Assembly (NCBI GenBank): GCA_027443745.1
Contig: DAIAZB010000617.1
Location: 1 to 5,693, forward strand
Direction: 5' to 3'
From: Thiomonas sp.
Lineage (GTDB): Bacteria; Pseudomonadota; Gammaproteobacteria; Burkholderiales; Burkholderiaceae
Length of the DNA: 5,693 nt
Shown one piece after another: positions 1 through 5,693 of the stretch; the first letter of the stretch is position 1; each line of letters begins with the position of its first letter. Under the pieces are notes generated by a model. That model was given only the letters and a program-made list of their open reading frames with translations. It made no database searches and was not told the origin of the DNA. Both the position numbers and the translations under genes were made by a program.

Positions 1-245
1 CTGCGCGCCTGGCTGACACGCAACCCGCGCCCAAATTTCCCGAGCCGGTGGTGCGCAATCACGTGACGCAAGACCGCTCGGTGCGGATTCGGGAGCAACA
101 GGTGCGCGGAGCCACCACCCAAATTCACGTGCAACCGCTGCATGGCGGCCCTGCCTACAACATCGTGCCGCCCGATGTATCGTCCAGCACCGACCCTGCC
201 AACATGCAGGGTCGCATGCAGTGGACCATCGGCACCTTCAAATGA
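1..245 (+). CDS. DUF2782-like small protein, 3' end only
   Basis: Partial gene: the reading frame is open from base 3 to a TGA at 243-245, giving 80 visible residues, and its start lies upstream of the window. The protein runs from a Pro-rich stretch (PAPKFPEP) into a small domain with R-I-R-E-Q followed by V-R-G, then I-H-V-Q-P and G-G-P-A-Y, and ends in W-T-I-G-T-F-K. This order (IREQ, short beta strands, G-P-Y, terminal W-x-x-x-F) resembles DUF2782, a family of about 90-130 residue proteins, usually exported and of unknown function. As I recall, a DUF2782 gene sits between polA and thrB in Pseudomonas, which fits the thrB gene that follows here. A segment ARLA just before DTQP could be the end of a signal peptide, but its hydrophobic part is not visible. 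The family call rests on motif memory and position, not on a search. Confidence 0.68.
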   Translation, partial: ARLADTQPAPKFPEPVVRNHVTQDRSVRIREQQVRGATTQIHVQPLHGGPAYNIVPPDVSSSTDPANMQGRMQWTIGTFK

Positions 246-251
246 CGACGG

Positions 252-269
252 GCCGGGCCCAAGGCCGGC
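252..269 (+). other. GC-rich hairpin after the DUF2782-like gene
   Basis: Seven bases after the stop codon, GCCGG (252-256) can pair with CCGGC (265-269). An inner CC/GG pair, a one-base bulge and a CAA loop make a compact stem. No run of T follows, so it does not meet the standard for a rho-independent terminator. It could stabilise a 3' end or slow RNA polymerase, or simply reflect high GC content. The rest of the 246-363 gap is pyrimidine-rich (about 281-308) and shows no clear promoter. Confidence 0.25.
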
Positions 270-363
270 GCCTGCCGCGAGTTCTCTCGTCCTCCCTCGC
301 CTCGTCGCCATGATTGAGCAAGGTGGCTGCGCCGGCGGTCTGAACACCCCGTATTGATTCCCC

Positions 364-1329
364 ATGGCCGTCTTCACCACGCTCGGCGCCGCCGAAGTCC
401 AGACCTTCCTGAGCGGTTTCGATCTCGGCTCGCTGACCGCGTTGCAAGGGATCACGAGCGGCATCGAAAACACCAACTATTTCGTCACGACCACGCACGG
501 ACGCTTCGTGCTGACGCTGTTCGAGCGGCTGAGCGCCGAGCAGCTTCCGTTCTACCTGCGACTGATGCATCACCTCGCAGCGCACGCCATTCCCGTGCCC
601 GACCCGATGGCCGACCGCGAAGGCCGCATCCTGCACCAACTCAAGGGCAAACCGGCGGCTCTGGTCACGCGTCTTCCCGGCCATAGCGAACTGCAACCGG
701 AGGCCGCGCATTGCGCGCAGATCGGGACCTGCCTGGCCCGCATGCATCTGGCGGCGAGGGATTTTCCGCTGTTGCAAGCCAATCTCCGCGGCTTGGCCTG
801 GCAGCAGCAGACCATTCCGCTGGTGCTGCCGCATCTCGGCGCAACCCAGCGCAACTTGCTGCAAGCCGAGCTCACTCATCAAACCGCATTGGCCGCAAGT
901 CCCGCGTTCGCGCAGTTGCCGCGCGGCGCCGTGCATGCCGATCTGTTTCGTGACAACGCCTTGTTCGAAGACGGCCGGCTCTCGGGCGTATTCGACTGGT
1001 ATTTCGCCGGCAGCGACACCTGGGTGTTCGATCTGGCCGTGGCCCTGAACGACTGGTGCATCGATCTAGCCACCGGCGCGCTGGACGCCGAGCGCTGCAA
1101 GGCCCTGCTCGATGCCTACCAGCATGTGCGGCCCTTGCTGGCCGCGGAATCGACCTTGCTGCCCGACGCCTTGCGCGCCGCGGCGCTGCGCTTCTGGACC
1201 TCGCGCCTGGCCGACTTTCACCTGCCGCGCGACGCCCATCTGCTGAAAGCCCACGACCCGGCACATTTCGAGCGCGTGCTGCGCCAGCGCGTCCATGTCG
1301 CCAACCATGGGGCAGCGCTGCTTGCCTGA
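364..1329 (+). CDS. thrB: Homoserine kinase (ThrB, choline-kinase-like type)
   Basis: Phosphorylates L-homoserine with ATP to O-phospho-L-homoserine, the step before threonine synthase, in the cytoplasm. The 321-residue protein is of normal length for the proteobacterial ThrB type that has an aminoglycoside phosphotransferase/choline kinase fold, not the GHMP-kinase fold of E. coli ThrB. Visible landmarks are GIENTNYFV at residues 33-41 (nucleotide-binding loop) followed by the strand FVLTLFE (48-54); the catalytic loop H191-A-D-L-F-R-D197-N198; and the metal-binding D211 in VFDWYFAG, followed by the family-typical DLAVALNDWC. The start is well fixed: an in-frame TGA lies at 355-357, only two codons upstream, and MAVFT is a usual family beginning. 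There is no visible Shine-Dalgarno sequence before the ATG. The P450 gene begins 22 bases after its stop, so the two may be cotranscribed. Confidence 0.96.
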   Translation: MAVFTTLGAAEVQTFLSGFDLGSLTALQGITSGIENTNYFVTTTHGRFVLTLFERLSAEQLPFYLRLMHHLAAHAIPVPDPMADREGRILHQLKGKPAALVTRLPGHSELQPEAAHCAQIGTCLARMHLAARDFPLLQANLRGLAWQQQTIPLVLPHLGATQRNLLQAELTHQTALAASPAFAQLPRGAVHADLFRDNALFEDGRLSGVFDWYFAGSDTWVFDLAVALNDWCIDLATGALDAERCKALLDAYQHVRPLLAAESTLLPDALRAAALRFWTSRLADFHLPRDAHLLKAHDPAHFERVLRQRVHVANHGAALLA

Positions 1330-1337
1330 AACACGAC

Positions 1338-1343
1338 AGGAAG
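1338..1343 (+). promoter_or_regulatory. Ribosome binding site that sets the P450 start
   Basis: AGGAAG lies 8 bases before the ATG at 1352. In-frame ATGs at 1295 and 1307 lie inside the end of thrB and have no comparable site in front of them, so the 1352 start is preferred. Confidence 0.7.
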
Positions 1344-1351
1344 ACTGCGAC

Positions 1352-2836
1352 ATGCAACGCCAAGCGGACGCGAGACTGACTCCGACCCCGGAACAGCCGC
1401 GCCCTTTGTCCGATCTTCCCGGGCCTCTTGGGCTGCCTTGGGTGGGCCAGGCGTGGCGGCTTCGCCCTGACAGGCTGCACCTCCAGCTTGAAGCCTGGGG
1501 CCGGCAATACGGGCCTTGCTACCAGTTCCGCTTCGGCCCGCGCACGATCCTGGTCGTGTCCGGCCACGCCACCATTCAAACGCTGTTGCGCGATCGACCC
1601 GAACGCTTTCGCCGCCCCCTGCTGGGCGGGCGCATCGCGCGTGAAATGGGCTTCGACGAAGGCCTGTTCTTCGCCAACGACGAAACCTGGCAGCGCCAGC
1701 GCCGCATGGTCATGGCTGGCCTCGACCCGGGCCATGTCAAGGCCTACTTCCCGACCCTGCTGAACGTGACCCTGCGCCTGCGTTCGCGCTGGCAGGCCGC
1801 TGCACGCAACGGATCCCGGATCGACCTGCAAGCCGATCTCATGCGCTTCACCGTGGATGCCAGCGCCGGGCTGGCTTTCGGCATGGACGTCAATACCCTC
1901 GAATCCGACGACGATGTCATTCAGCGGCATCTGAACCGCATTTTCCCGAAGCTGCACAAACGCGGCTTGGCGCTGCTGCCCTACTGGCGCTATGTCCGCC
2001 TGCCCTCCGACCGCGCGCTGGACCGCAGCGTCTCCGCCGTGCAGCAGGCGATTCGGGGCTTCATTGCCGATGCCCGCCAGCGCCTGCAGCGCGACCCCAC
2101 CCTGCGCGAGCGGCCGCGCAATCTGCTCGAGGCCATGATCTGCGCCGCAGACCGTGCCGACAGCGACGTCAATGATCACGACGTGGCCGGCAACGTCATC
2201 GTGCTCCTGCTGGCCGGTGAGGACACCACGGCCAACACCCTGGCCTGGATGATCGAACTGCTGCATCGCCACCCGCAGGCGCTTGAGCGTGCCCGCGCCG
2301 AAGTCCGCCGCCTGGCGCCCGAACCCGCAGGCTTCACCCCCGAGCAAATGGCCTCGCTGGACTATCTCGACGCCTGCATCCAAGAGACCATGCGCCTCAA
2401 GCCCGTCGCCCCGCTGCTGCTGGTGCAGGCCGTGAACGAAACCACGGTTGCCGACGTCCGGGTGCCGGCGGATACCGTGGTGTTCGCCCTCATGCGCCAC
2501 GACAGCCTGGATGCCCGCGAGTTCCCCGACCCCACCGCGTTCAAACCCGAGCGCTGGCTGAGCGCCGACCCAGCGGCTCCCAGTGCCGCCTCGAAGCGCA
2601 TCAGCATGCCCTTCGGCGCCGGCCCGCGCATCTGTCCCGGACGCTACCTGGCCCTGTTGGAGATGAAAATGGCCATGGCGATGCTGCTGGGCGGCTTCGG
2701 GATCGAAACCGTCGCTCCGACTGCTGGCGGCGCCACGCGCGAACACCTGTCCTTCAGCATGGGGCCGGTTGGTTTGCACATGCGCTTACGCCCCTTGCAC
2801 GCAGAGTTTCAACGACAGGCCGCCGACGTCGCGTGA
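1352..2836 (+). CDS. Cytochrome P450 monooxygenase, eukaryote-like type
   Basis: Haem-thiolate monooxygenase of 494 residues; substrate unknown. All P450 landmarks are present: a proline-rich entry (LPGPLGLPWVG, about 22-32), the C-helix W113-Q-R-Q-R117 that contacts haem propionates, the I-helix oxygen-activation motif A288-G-E-D-T-T-A294, the K-helix E345-T-M-R348, P399-E-R-W402, and the haem loop F421-G-A-G-P-R-I-C428-P-G with C428 as iron ligand. The loop carries Arg (GPRIC) where typical soluble class I bacterial P450s have His (GxHxC). It therefore looks closer to the CYP102/CYP4/CYP86-like side, where fatty acids and other hydrophobic chains are common substrates; that substrate suggestion is inference. 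There is no N-terminal membrane anchor, so it is probably soluble. No reductase domain is fused, and no ferredoxin gene is in the window. I assign no CYP number. Confidence 0.96.
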   Translation: MQRQADARLTPTPEQPRPLSDLPGPLGLPWVGQAWRLRPDRLHLQLEAWGRQYGPCYQFRFGPRTILVVSGHATIQTLLRDRPERFRRPLLGGRIAREMGFDEGLFFANDETWQRQRRMVMAGLDPGHVKAYFPTLLNVTLRLRSRWQAAARNGSRIDLQADLMRFTVDASAGLAFGMDVNTLESDDDVIQRHLNRIFPKLHKRGLALLPYWRYVRLPSDRALDRSVSAVQQAIRGFIADARQRLQRDPTLRERPRNLLEAMICAADRADSDVNDHDVAGNVIVLLLAGEDTTANTLAWMIELLHRHPQALERARAEVRRLAPEPAGFTPEQMASLDYLDACIQETMRLKPVAPLLLVQAVNETTVADVRVPADTVVFALMRHDSLDAREFPDPTAFKPERWLSADPAAPSAASKRISMPFGAGPRICPGRYLALLEMKMAMAMLLGGFGIETVAPTAGGATREHLSFSMGPVGLHMRLRPLHAEFQRQAADVA

Positions 2837-2872
2837 CGATCGCGCAGGCCCATGGGGCGCCGGACGCGCTTC

Positions 2873-2878
2873 TACAAT
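2873..2878 (+). promoter_or_regulatory. Possible -10 element upstream of the BPSS1780-family gene
   Basis: TACAAT matches the sigma-70 -10 consensus in five of six bases and lies in the gap between the P450 and the membrane-protein gene. Bases 16-18 upstream (around CCATGG, 2850-2855) do not resemble a -35 box, so the call is weak. If used, transcription would begin near 2885 and leave a leader of about 115 bases. No terminator is visible in the 2837-2998 gap. The T-run at about 2970-2974 has no stem before it. Confidence 0.3.
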
Positions 2879-2998
2879 CCAGCTGCGTTCTCTGCCTTGC
2901 CTTGTTTTTGCGCATGCAGTCATTGCGCGACATCCTCGCTTCAATCCCGCCTTTCACCCCAGGCTGTCCTTTTTCCGGCCCGTCCAGGGCTCATCACC

Positions 2999-3814
2999 AT
3001 GCAATTGCGCACCGTCCCCGCCCGCGAGGGCCTGAGTTGGGTCAAGCTGGGTTTTGTCTGGCTGTTTCGCCAGCCCTGGAGCGTCATGCTGATGATGGGC
3101 AGCTACATCCTCGTCGTCGGGCTGTTCTCCATGCTGCCCGTCATGGGCGGCCTCGTGCCCCTCCTGGTGGCACAAATCGCCACCGTTGGTTTCCTGCTCG
3201 CGTCACGGCAAATCGTGCGTGGCGAAACGGTATGGCCCACCGTGCTGCTGGCCGGGCTGCGTGAAAGCCGTACGCGTGCGCGTGCCCTGCTGGCTCTGGG
3301 TGTGCTCTACGCCGCCGCCGTGGTGGGCGTGCTCGCCGTGGCTTCGCTGATGGATGGCGGCGCGTTACTGCGTCTGCTGCTGTTCGGCGCCATGCCGGCG
3401 CAGACCCTGGTGAAAAGCGGCGTGCTGCGTGGTGCAGCAGTGGTGGCGACCCTCAGCTACATCCCGGTGTCCATGGCCTTCTGGTTCGCGCCACCGCTGG
3501 TGAGCTGGCATGGCATGGGGCCTTGGCAGGCGCTGTTCACCAGCTTCGTCATCTGCCTGCGCAACTTGCGTGCCTTCATGCTCTACGCCATGCAATGGTT
3601 CTTGCTGTTTGCAACGGTTCCGCTGCTGGTGGTGACACTGGCCCAGGTGATGGGCGCCAGCGCCGAAGCGGCCACCCTGCTGAGTTTTCCCATGGCTTTG
3701 ATGCTGTTCCTGGCCTTCATTCTGTCGTTCTACGGCAGCGTGCAAAGCCTGCTACCCGATTCGGAGTCCAGTTCTGTGGCGTTGCGTGGCAGGCCACCGC
3801 AAGCGCCGCACTGA
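2999..3814 (+). CDS. BPSS1780-family polytopic membrane protein
   Basis: Predicted inner-membrane protein of 271 residues with about six hydrophobic segments, at roughly 27-46, 48-68, 95-116, 142-168, 196-220 and 228-250. The N-terminus MQLRTVPAREGLSWVKLGF followed by FRQPW, and the later F161-W-F-A-P-P-L-V-S-W170 with a downstream LRNLRAF, match what I recall of the BPSS1780 family, a betaproteobacterial group with no assigned biochemical function. The frame is open back to an ATG at 2852. However, the extra 49 residues there are unlike the family, whereas the ATG at 2999 begins exactly at the conserved MxLxTVPAR and has AGGG (2986-2989) nine bases before it. The C-terminal tail after the last membrane segment (SESSSVALRGRPPQAPH) is short and polar. 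It ends 68 bases before lemA and may belong to the same or a separate transcript. Confidence 0.8.
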   Translation: MQLRTVPAREGLSWVKLGFVWLFRQPWSVMLMMGSYILVVGLFSMLPVMGGLVPLLVAQIATVGFLLASRQIVRGETVWPTVLLAGLRESRTRARALLALGVLYAAAVVGVLAVASLMDGGALLRLLLFGAMPAQTLVKSGVLRGAAVVATLSYIPVSMAFWFAPPLVSWHGMGPWQALFTSFVICLRNLRAFMLYAMQWFLLFATVPLLVVTLAQVMGASAEAATLLSFPMALMLFLAFILSFYGSVQSLLPDSESSSVALRGRPPQAPH

Positions 3815-3882
3815 GAATGCAACAGGCCGACACCGTATGCTTCGCTTTGTCACATCTTGACATGCCGAATGACGAGGTCACC

Positions 3883-4506
3883 ATGCGCCGACTGCTGCTT
3901 GCCGCCCTGCTGCTGCTCACCACCGCCTTGAGCGGCTGCGGTTACAACGCACTGCAACGCCAGGATGAGCAGGTCAAGGCATCCTGGGCCGAAGTGCTCA
4001 ACCAGTATCAACGCCGCGCCGATCTGGTGCCCAACCTGGTGGCCACGGTCAAAGGGTATGCCAGCCATGAAAAGGACGTGCTGACGGAAGTGACCGCAGC
4101 GCGCGCCTCGGTGGGGTCCATCCAGGCCACGCCGGAACTGGTCAACGACCCCGCCGCCTTCGCCAAATTCCAGGCTGCCCAGCAGCAAATGACCAGCGCG
4201 CTGTCGCGCCTGCTCGTGGTGTCGGAGAATTACCCGCAGCTCAAGGCCGATGCATCCTTCCGCGACCTGCAGGCGCAGCTCGAGGGCACGGAAAACCGCA
4301 TCACCGTGGCGCGCATGCGCTACATCGAGGCAGTGCAGGCCTACAACAACACGGTGCGCCAGTTCCCCGGCAACCTCACCGCCATGGCGTTCGGCTACAA
4401 AACCAAGGCCAGCTTCACGGTGGATAACGAAAAAGCCATCGCGACCCCGCCCACGGTTGACTTTGGTTCGACGTCACCGAAGCCCAAGCCAGCCAGCTCG
4501 CCGTGA
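3883..4506 (+). CDS. lemA: LemA family lipoprotein
   Basis: Envelope protein of 207 residues. MRRLLL followed by a hydrophobic stretch ends in the lipobox L16-S-G-C19, so Cys19 should be lipidated after cleavage. The next residue is Gly, not Asp, which by the E. coli +2 rule favours the outer membrane. The mature part is a LemA helical domain: DEQVKASW (28-35), NQYQRRADLVPNLVATVKGY (about 40-59), and late in the protein YNNTVRQFPGNL (154-165) followed by the KTKASF strand region. LemA's role is not settled; its genes commonly neighbour TPM-domain genes, as here. An alternative start at 3862 would add seven polar residues in front of the signal peptide. I prefer 3883, which has GAGG (3874-3877) five bases upstream. 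The C-terminal end (SPKPKPASSP) is Pro/Lys-rich and variable in the family. Confidence 0.94.
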   Translation: MRRLLLAALLLLTTALSGCGYNALQRQDEQVKASWAEVLNQYQRRADLVPNLVATVKGYASHEKDVLTEVTAARASVGSIQATPELVNDPAAFAKFQAAQQQMTSALSRLLVVSENYPQLKADASFRDLQAQLEGTENRITVARMRYIEAVQAYNNTVRQFPGNLTAMAFGYKTKASFTVDNEKAIATPPTVDFGSTSPKPKPASSP

Positions 4507-4525
4507 GCGCGCAAGCATGAACGCC

Positions 4526-4531
4526 AAGGAG
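4526..4531 (+). promoter_or_regulatory. Ribosome binding site that sets the first TPM gene start
   Basis: AAGGAG, a near-perfect Shine-Dalgarno sequence, ends nine bases before the ATG at 4541. The in-frame ATG at 4517 lies upstream of this site and has only weak purine content before it, so it is the less likely start. Confidence 0.75.
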
Positions 4532-4540
4532 TCTGCCACC

Positions 4541-5470
4541 ATGGGGCATCGCGGCGGGCGAGTTGCCGCCGCTTTCCGCTTCAAGGGCTGGCGGCGTCGC
4601 AGGTCTGGCGGGTGTCATGGCTTGTTGCTCGGCCTGCTGCTGTTGGCTTGCGCAACCCTGCTGCCGGCCTGGGCTTTGGTAGCCGTACCGCCGCTGACCA
4701 CGCCTGTCACCGATCTCACCGGCACCCTGAGCGCCGACCAGGTGCAGGCGTTGGACCAGCAACTGCAGGCCTTCGCCACGCGCAAGGGCAGCCAGATCGC
4801 GGTGCTGATCGTGCCCACCACGCAGCCCGAGGGGATCGAGCACTATTCCATACGCGTCACCGACGCCTGGAAGCTGGGGCGCAAAGGCGTCGACGACGGC
4901 GTGCTGCTGCTCGTGGCCAAGGACGACCGCGCGGTGCGCATCGAGGTGGGTTACGGGCTGGAAGGCGCCATCCCCGACGCCATCGCCAAGCGCATCGTGG
5001 CCGAGACCATCACGCCGGACTTCCAAGCGGGACGATTCGACGCCGGCATCCAGGCCGGTGTCAGCCAACTCATGCGCTTGATCGACGGTGAGCCCTTGCC
5101 GCCACCTCGACAGGTCGCTGCGCACGACCAGGAGCCGCCACTGCAGTTGGCCTTCTTCGTGGTGTTCGGCGCCGTGGTGCTGGGCCAGGCGCTGCGCGCC
5201 GTGCTCGGCCGCCTGCTCGGTGCCGGTGCTTCGGCTGTGGTCGCGGGCATTGGCGGCTGGCTGCTGATCGGCTCTGGACTGCTCGCTGGAGGGGCGGCGC
5301 TGTTGGCCTTTTTTGCCGTGTTCAGTGGCATGCGTTTCGGCGGGCCGGGTGGTTTCGGAGCGGGCGGCTTTGGCGGAGGCGGAAGTGGCGGTTTTGGCAG
5401 CGGCAATGGAGGCGGGTTCTCCGGAGGCGGCGGCGGTTTCGGCGGTGGCGGCGCCTCGGGGCGGTGGTAA
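4541..5470 (+). CDS. Exported TPM-domain protein with Gly-rich tail
   Basis: Protein of 309 residues. A long basic N-terminus (GWRRRR) leads to a hydrophobic core and a probable signal peptidase I site after LPAWA. The TPM domain (formerly DUF477) spans about 56-183. It contains VTDLTGTLS from V56, QIAVLIVPTT, DAWKLGRKGVDDGVLLLVA (D108-A126, with the D118-D119 pair) and GYGLEGAIPD (137-146). Two hydrophobic regions follow, at about 201-217 and 231-263, then a tail (267-309) with 28 Gly in 43 residues, ending in ASGRW. In plants a TPM protein (TLP18.3) helps photosystem II repair and has reported acid phosphatase activity. The role of bacterial members is unresolved. The domain should sit outside the cytoplasm, tethered by the later segments. 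The gene starts 34 bases after lemA and ends two bases before another TPM gene, so an operon is likely. Confidence 0.92.
   Translation: MGHRGGRVAAAFRFKGWRRRRSGGCHGLLLGLLLLACATLLPAWALVAVPPLTTPVTDLTGTLSADQVQALDQQLQAFATRKGSQIAVLIVPTTQPEGIEHYSIRVTDAWKLGRKGVDDGVLLLVAKDDRAVRIEVGYGLEGAIPDAIAKRIVAETITPDFQAGRFDAGIQAGVSQLMRLIDGEPLPPPRQVAAHDQEPPLQLAFFVVFGAVVLGQALRAVLGRLLGAGASAVVAGIGGWLLIGSGLLAGGAALLAFFAVFSGMRFGGPGGFGAGGFGGGGSGGFGSGNGGGFSGGGGGFGGGGASGRW
5339..5467 (+). repeat. Glycine-codon low-complexity tract
   Basis: Irregular GGN codon repeats encode the Gly/Phe/Ser tail of the first TPM protein (28 of 43 residues are Gly), with recurring units of GGF and GGG type. The tract is G-rich on the + strand with many GG and some GGG runs. 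It is typical of this protein family's C-terminus and is coding sequence, not a mobile repeat. Length variation between strains would be expected. Confidence 0.8.
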
Positions 5471-5472
5471 CC

Positions 5473-5693
5473 ATGAAGACCGAGCAATGGCTGCGCCATG
5501 CCTTCTACCCCACGGCGCGGGTTCACAGAGCGTTCCCACGATCGGCCATGAGGACCATTGCGCAGGCGATCCACGCTGCGGAAAGCCGGCACGACGGCGA
5601 GATCCGGGTGGCTCTGGAAGGAGCCCTCGACTGGCCCGAGCTTTGGCACGGCATCACGCCGCGAGCGCGCGCCATCGAACTGTTTGCGCACCT
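5473..5693 (+). CDS. Second TPM-domain protein, 5' part only
   Basis: Starts at the ATG two bases after the previous stop and stays open to the window end: 73 complete codons plus two bases. The visible protein begins MKTEQWLRHAFYP, contains AFPRSAMRTIAQAIHAAE, then RHDGEIRVALEGAL and ITPRARAIELFAHL. The pattern of an amphipathic IxxAIxxxE helix, H-x-GEIR, then A-R-x-R-A-x-E-x-F resembles the N-terminal half of the short TPM proteins that follow LemA and a first TPM gene in many proteobacteria. The conserved later part (usually with an NNGVL-type strand) lies beyond the window. No signal peptide or membrane segment is visible at the start, unlike its upstream partner. The only ribosome-site candidate is a weak GGTGG inside the end of the preceding gene, which suggests translational coupling. 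Confidence 0.8.
   Translation, partial: MKTEQWLRHAFYPTARVHRAFPRSAMRTIAQAIHAAESRHDGEIRVALEGALDWPELWHGITPRARAIELFAH

Noticed and set aside
238..936. Minus-strand open frame of 232 codons opposite thrB.
   Set aside because: Low-complexity, Gln/Arg/Gly-rich product without motifs; antisense shadow of the conserved thrB reading frame.
1295..1351. Upstream in-frame ATGs (1295, 1307) as the P450 start, overlapping the end of thrB.
   Set aside because: The extra residues look unlike a P450 N-terminus, no ribosome site precedes them, and AGGAAG is well placed for the ATG at 1352.
872..2779. Long open frame of 635 codons on the minus strand, opposite thrB and the P450.
   Set aside because: Its translation is rich in Arg, Gly, Ala, His and Gln with no recognisable domain. 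It lies wholly antisense to two strongly supported genes, and GC-rich codon bias readily produces such frames.
2847..2863. CCCATGGG palindrome near the end of the P450 as a terminator or operator.
   Set aside because: It has no loop for a hairpin and no T-run afterwards, and a short palindrome of this kind is expected by chance in GC-rich DNA.
3857..3862. TTGACA, a perfect -35 hexamer just before lemA.
   Set aside because: A matching -10 would fall at about 3880-3885, on the lemA start codon, where no TATAAT-like bases occur.
3523..3882. In-frame extension upstream of lemA, overlapping the membrane-protein gene.
   Set aside because: It would bury the lipoprotein signal peptide inside a long protein. 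The lipobox at residue 19 from the ATG at 3883 gives a normal LemA.
4415..5691. Minus-strand open frames opposite the TPM genes, including one with a long run of Pro and Lys-Pro-Pro.
   Set aside because: The proline-rich segment is simply the reverse complement of the Gly-rich tail codons of the first TPM gene. No independent gene signal is visible.

Overview
The window is GC-rich, densely packed DNA, and every gene reads on the + strand. The gene families point to a betaproteobacterium, most likely of the order Burkholderiales. The evidence is a ThrB of the choline-kinase-like type, a membrane protein of the BPSS1780 family, a DUF2782-like tail just upstream of thrB, and strong G/C third-position codon bias. 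I cannot name the genus from the sequence alone.

Layout. Bases 1-245 hold the 3' end of a small DUF2782-like gene. A 118-base gap with a GC-rich hairpin follows. thrB (homoserine kinase, 364-1329) is followed after 22 bases by a complete cytochrome P450 (1352-2836) with its own Shine-Dalgarno sequence. A 162-base gap with a possible -10 element leads into a polytopic membrane protein of the BPSS1780 family (2999-3814). After 68 bases comes a tight three-gene cluster: lemA (lipoprotein, 3883-4506), an exported TPM-domain protein with two membrane segments and a glycine-rich tail (4541-5470), and the first 73 codons of a second TPM-domain protein (5473 onward), cut by the window end.

How the genes relate. 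thrB supplies the homoserine phosphorylation step of threonine synthesis. The P450 has all the residues needed for haem binding and oxygen activation, but no ferredoxin or reductase gene lies beside it. It therefore looks like an accessory gene in an otherwise housekeeping neighbourhood and probably borrows electrons from partners encoded elsewhere. The LemA-TPM-TPM group is a recurring bacterial arrangement of poorly understood, envelope-associated function. Its spacing (34 and 2 bases) suggests a single transcript.

I see no tRNA, rRNA, CRISPR array, insertion sequence, attachment site or convincing rho-independent terminator. No gap without a gene exceeds about 160 bases. Nothing here clearly forms a wholly new system. 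The points most worth a second look are the isolated eukaryote-like P450 and the paired TPM proteins of apparently different topology.
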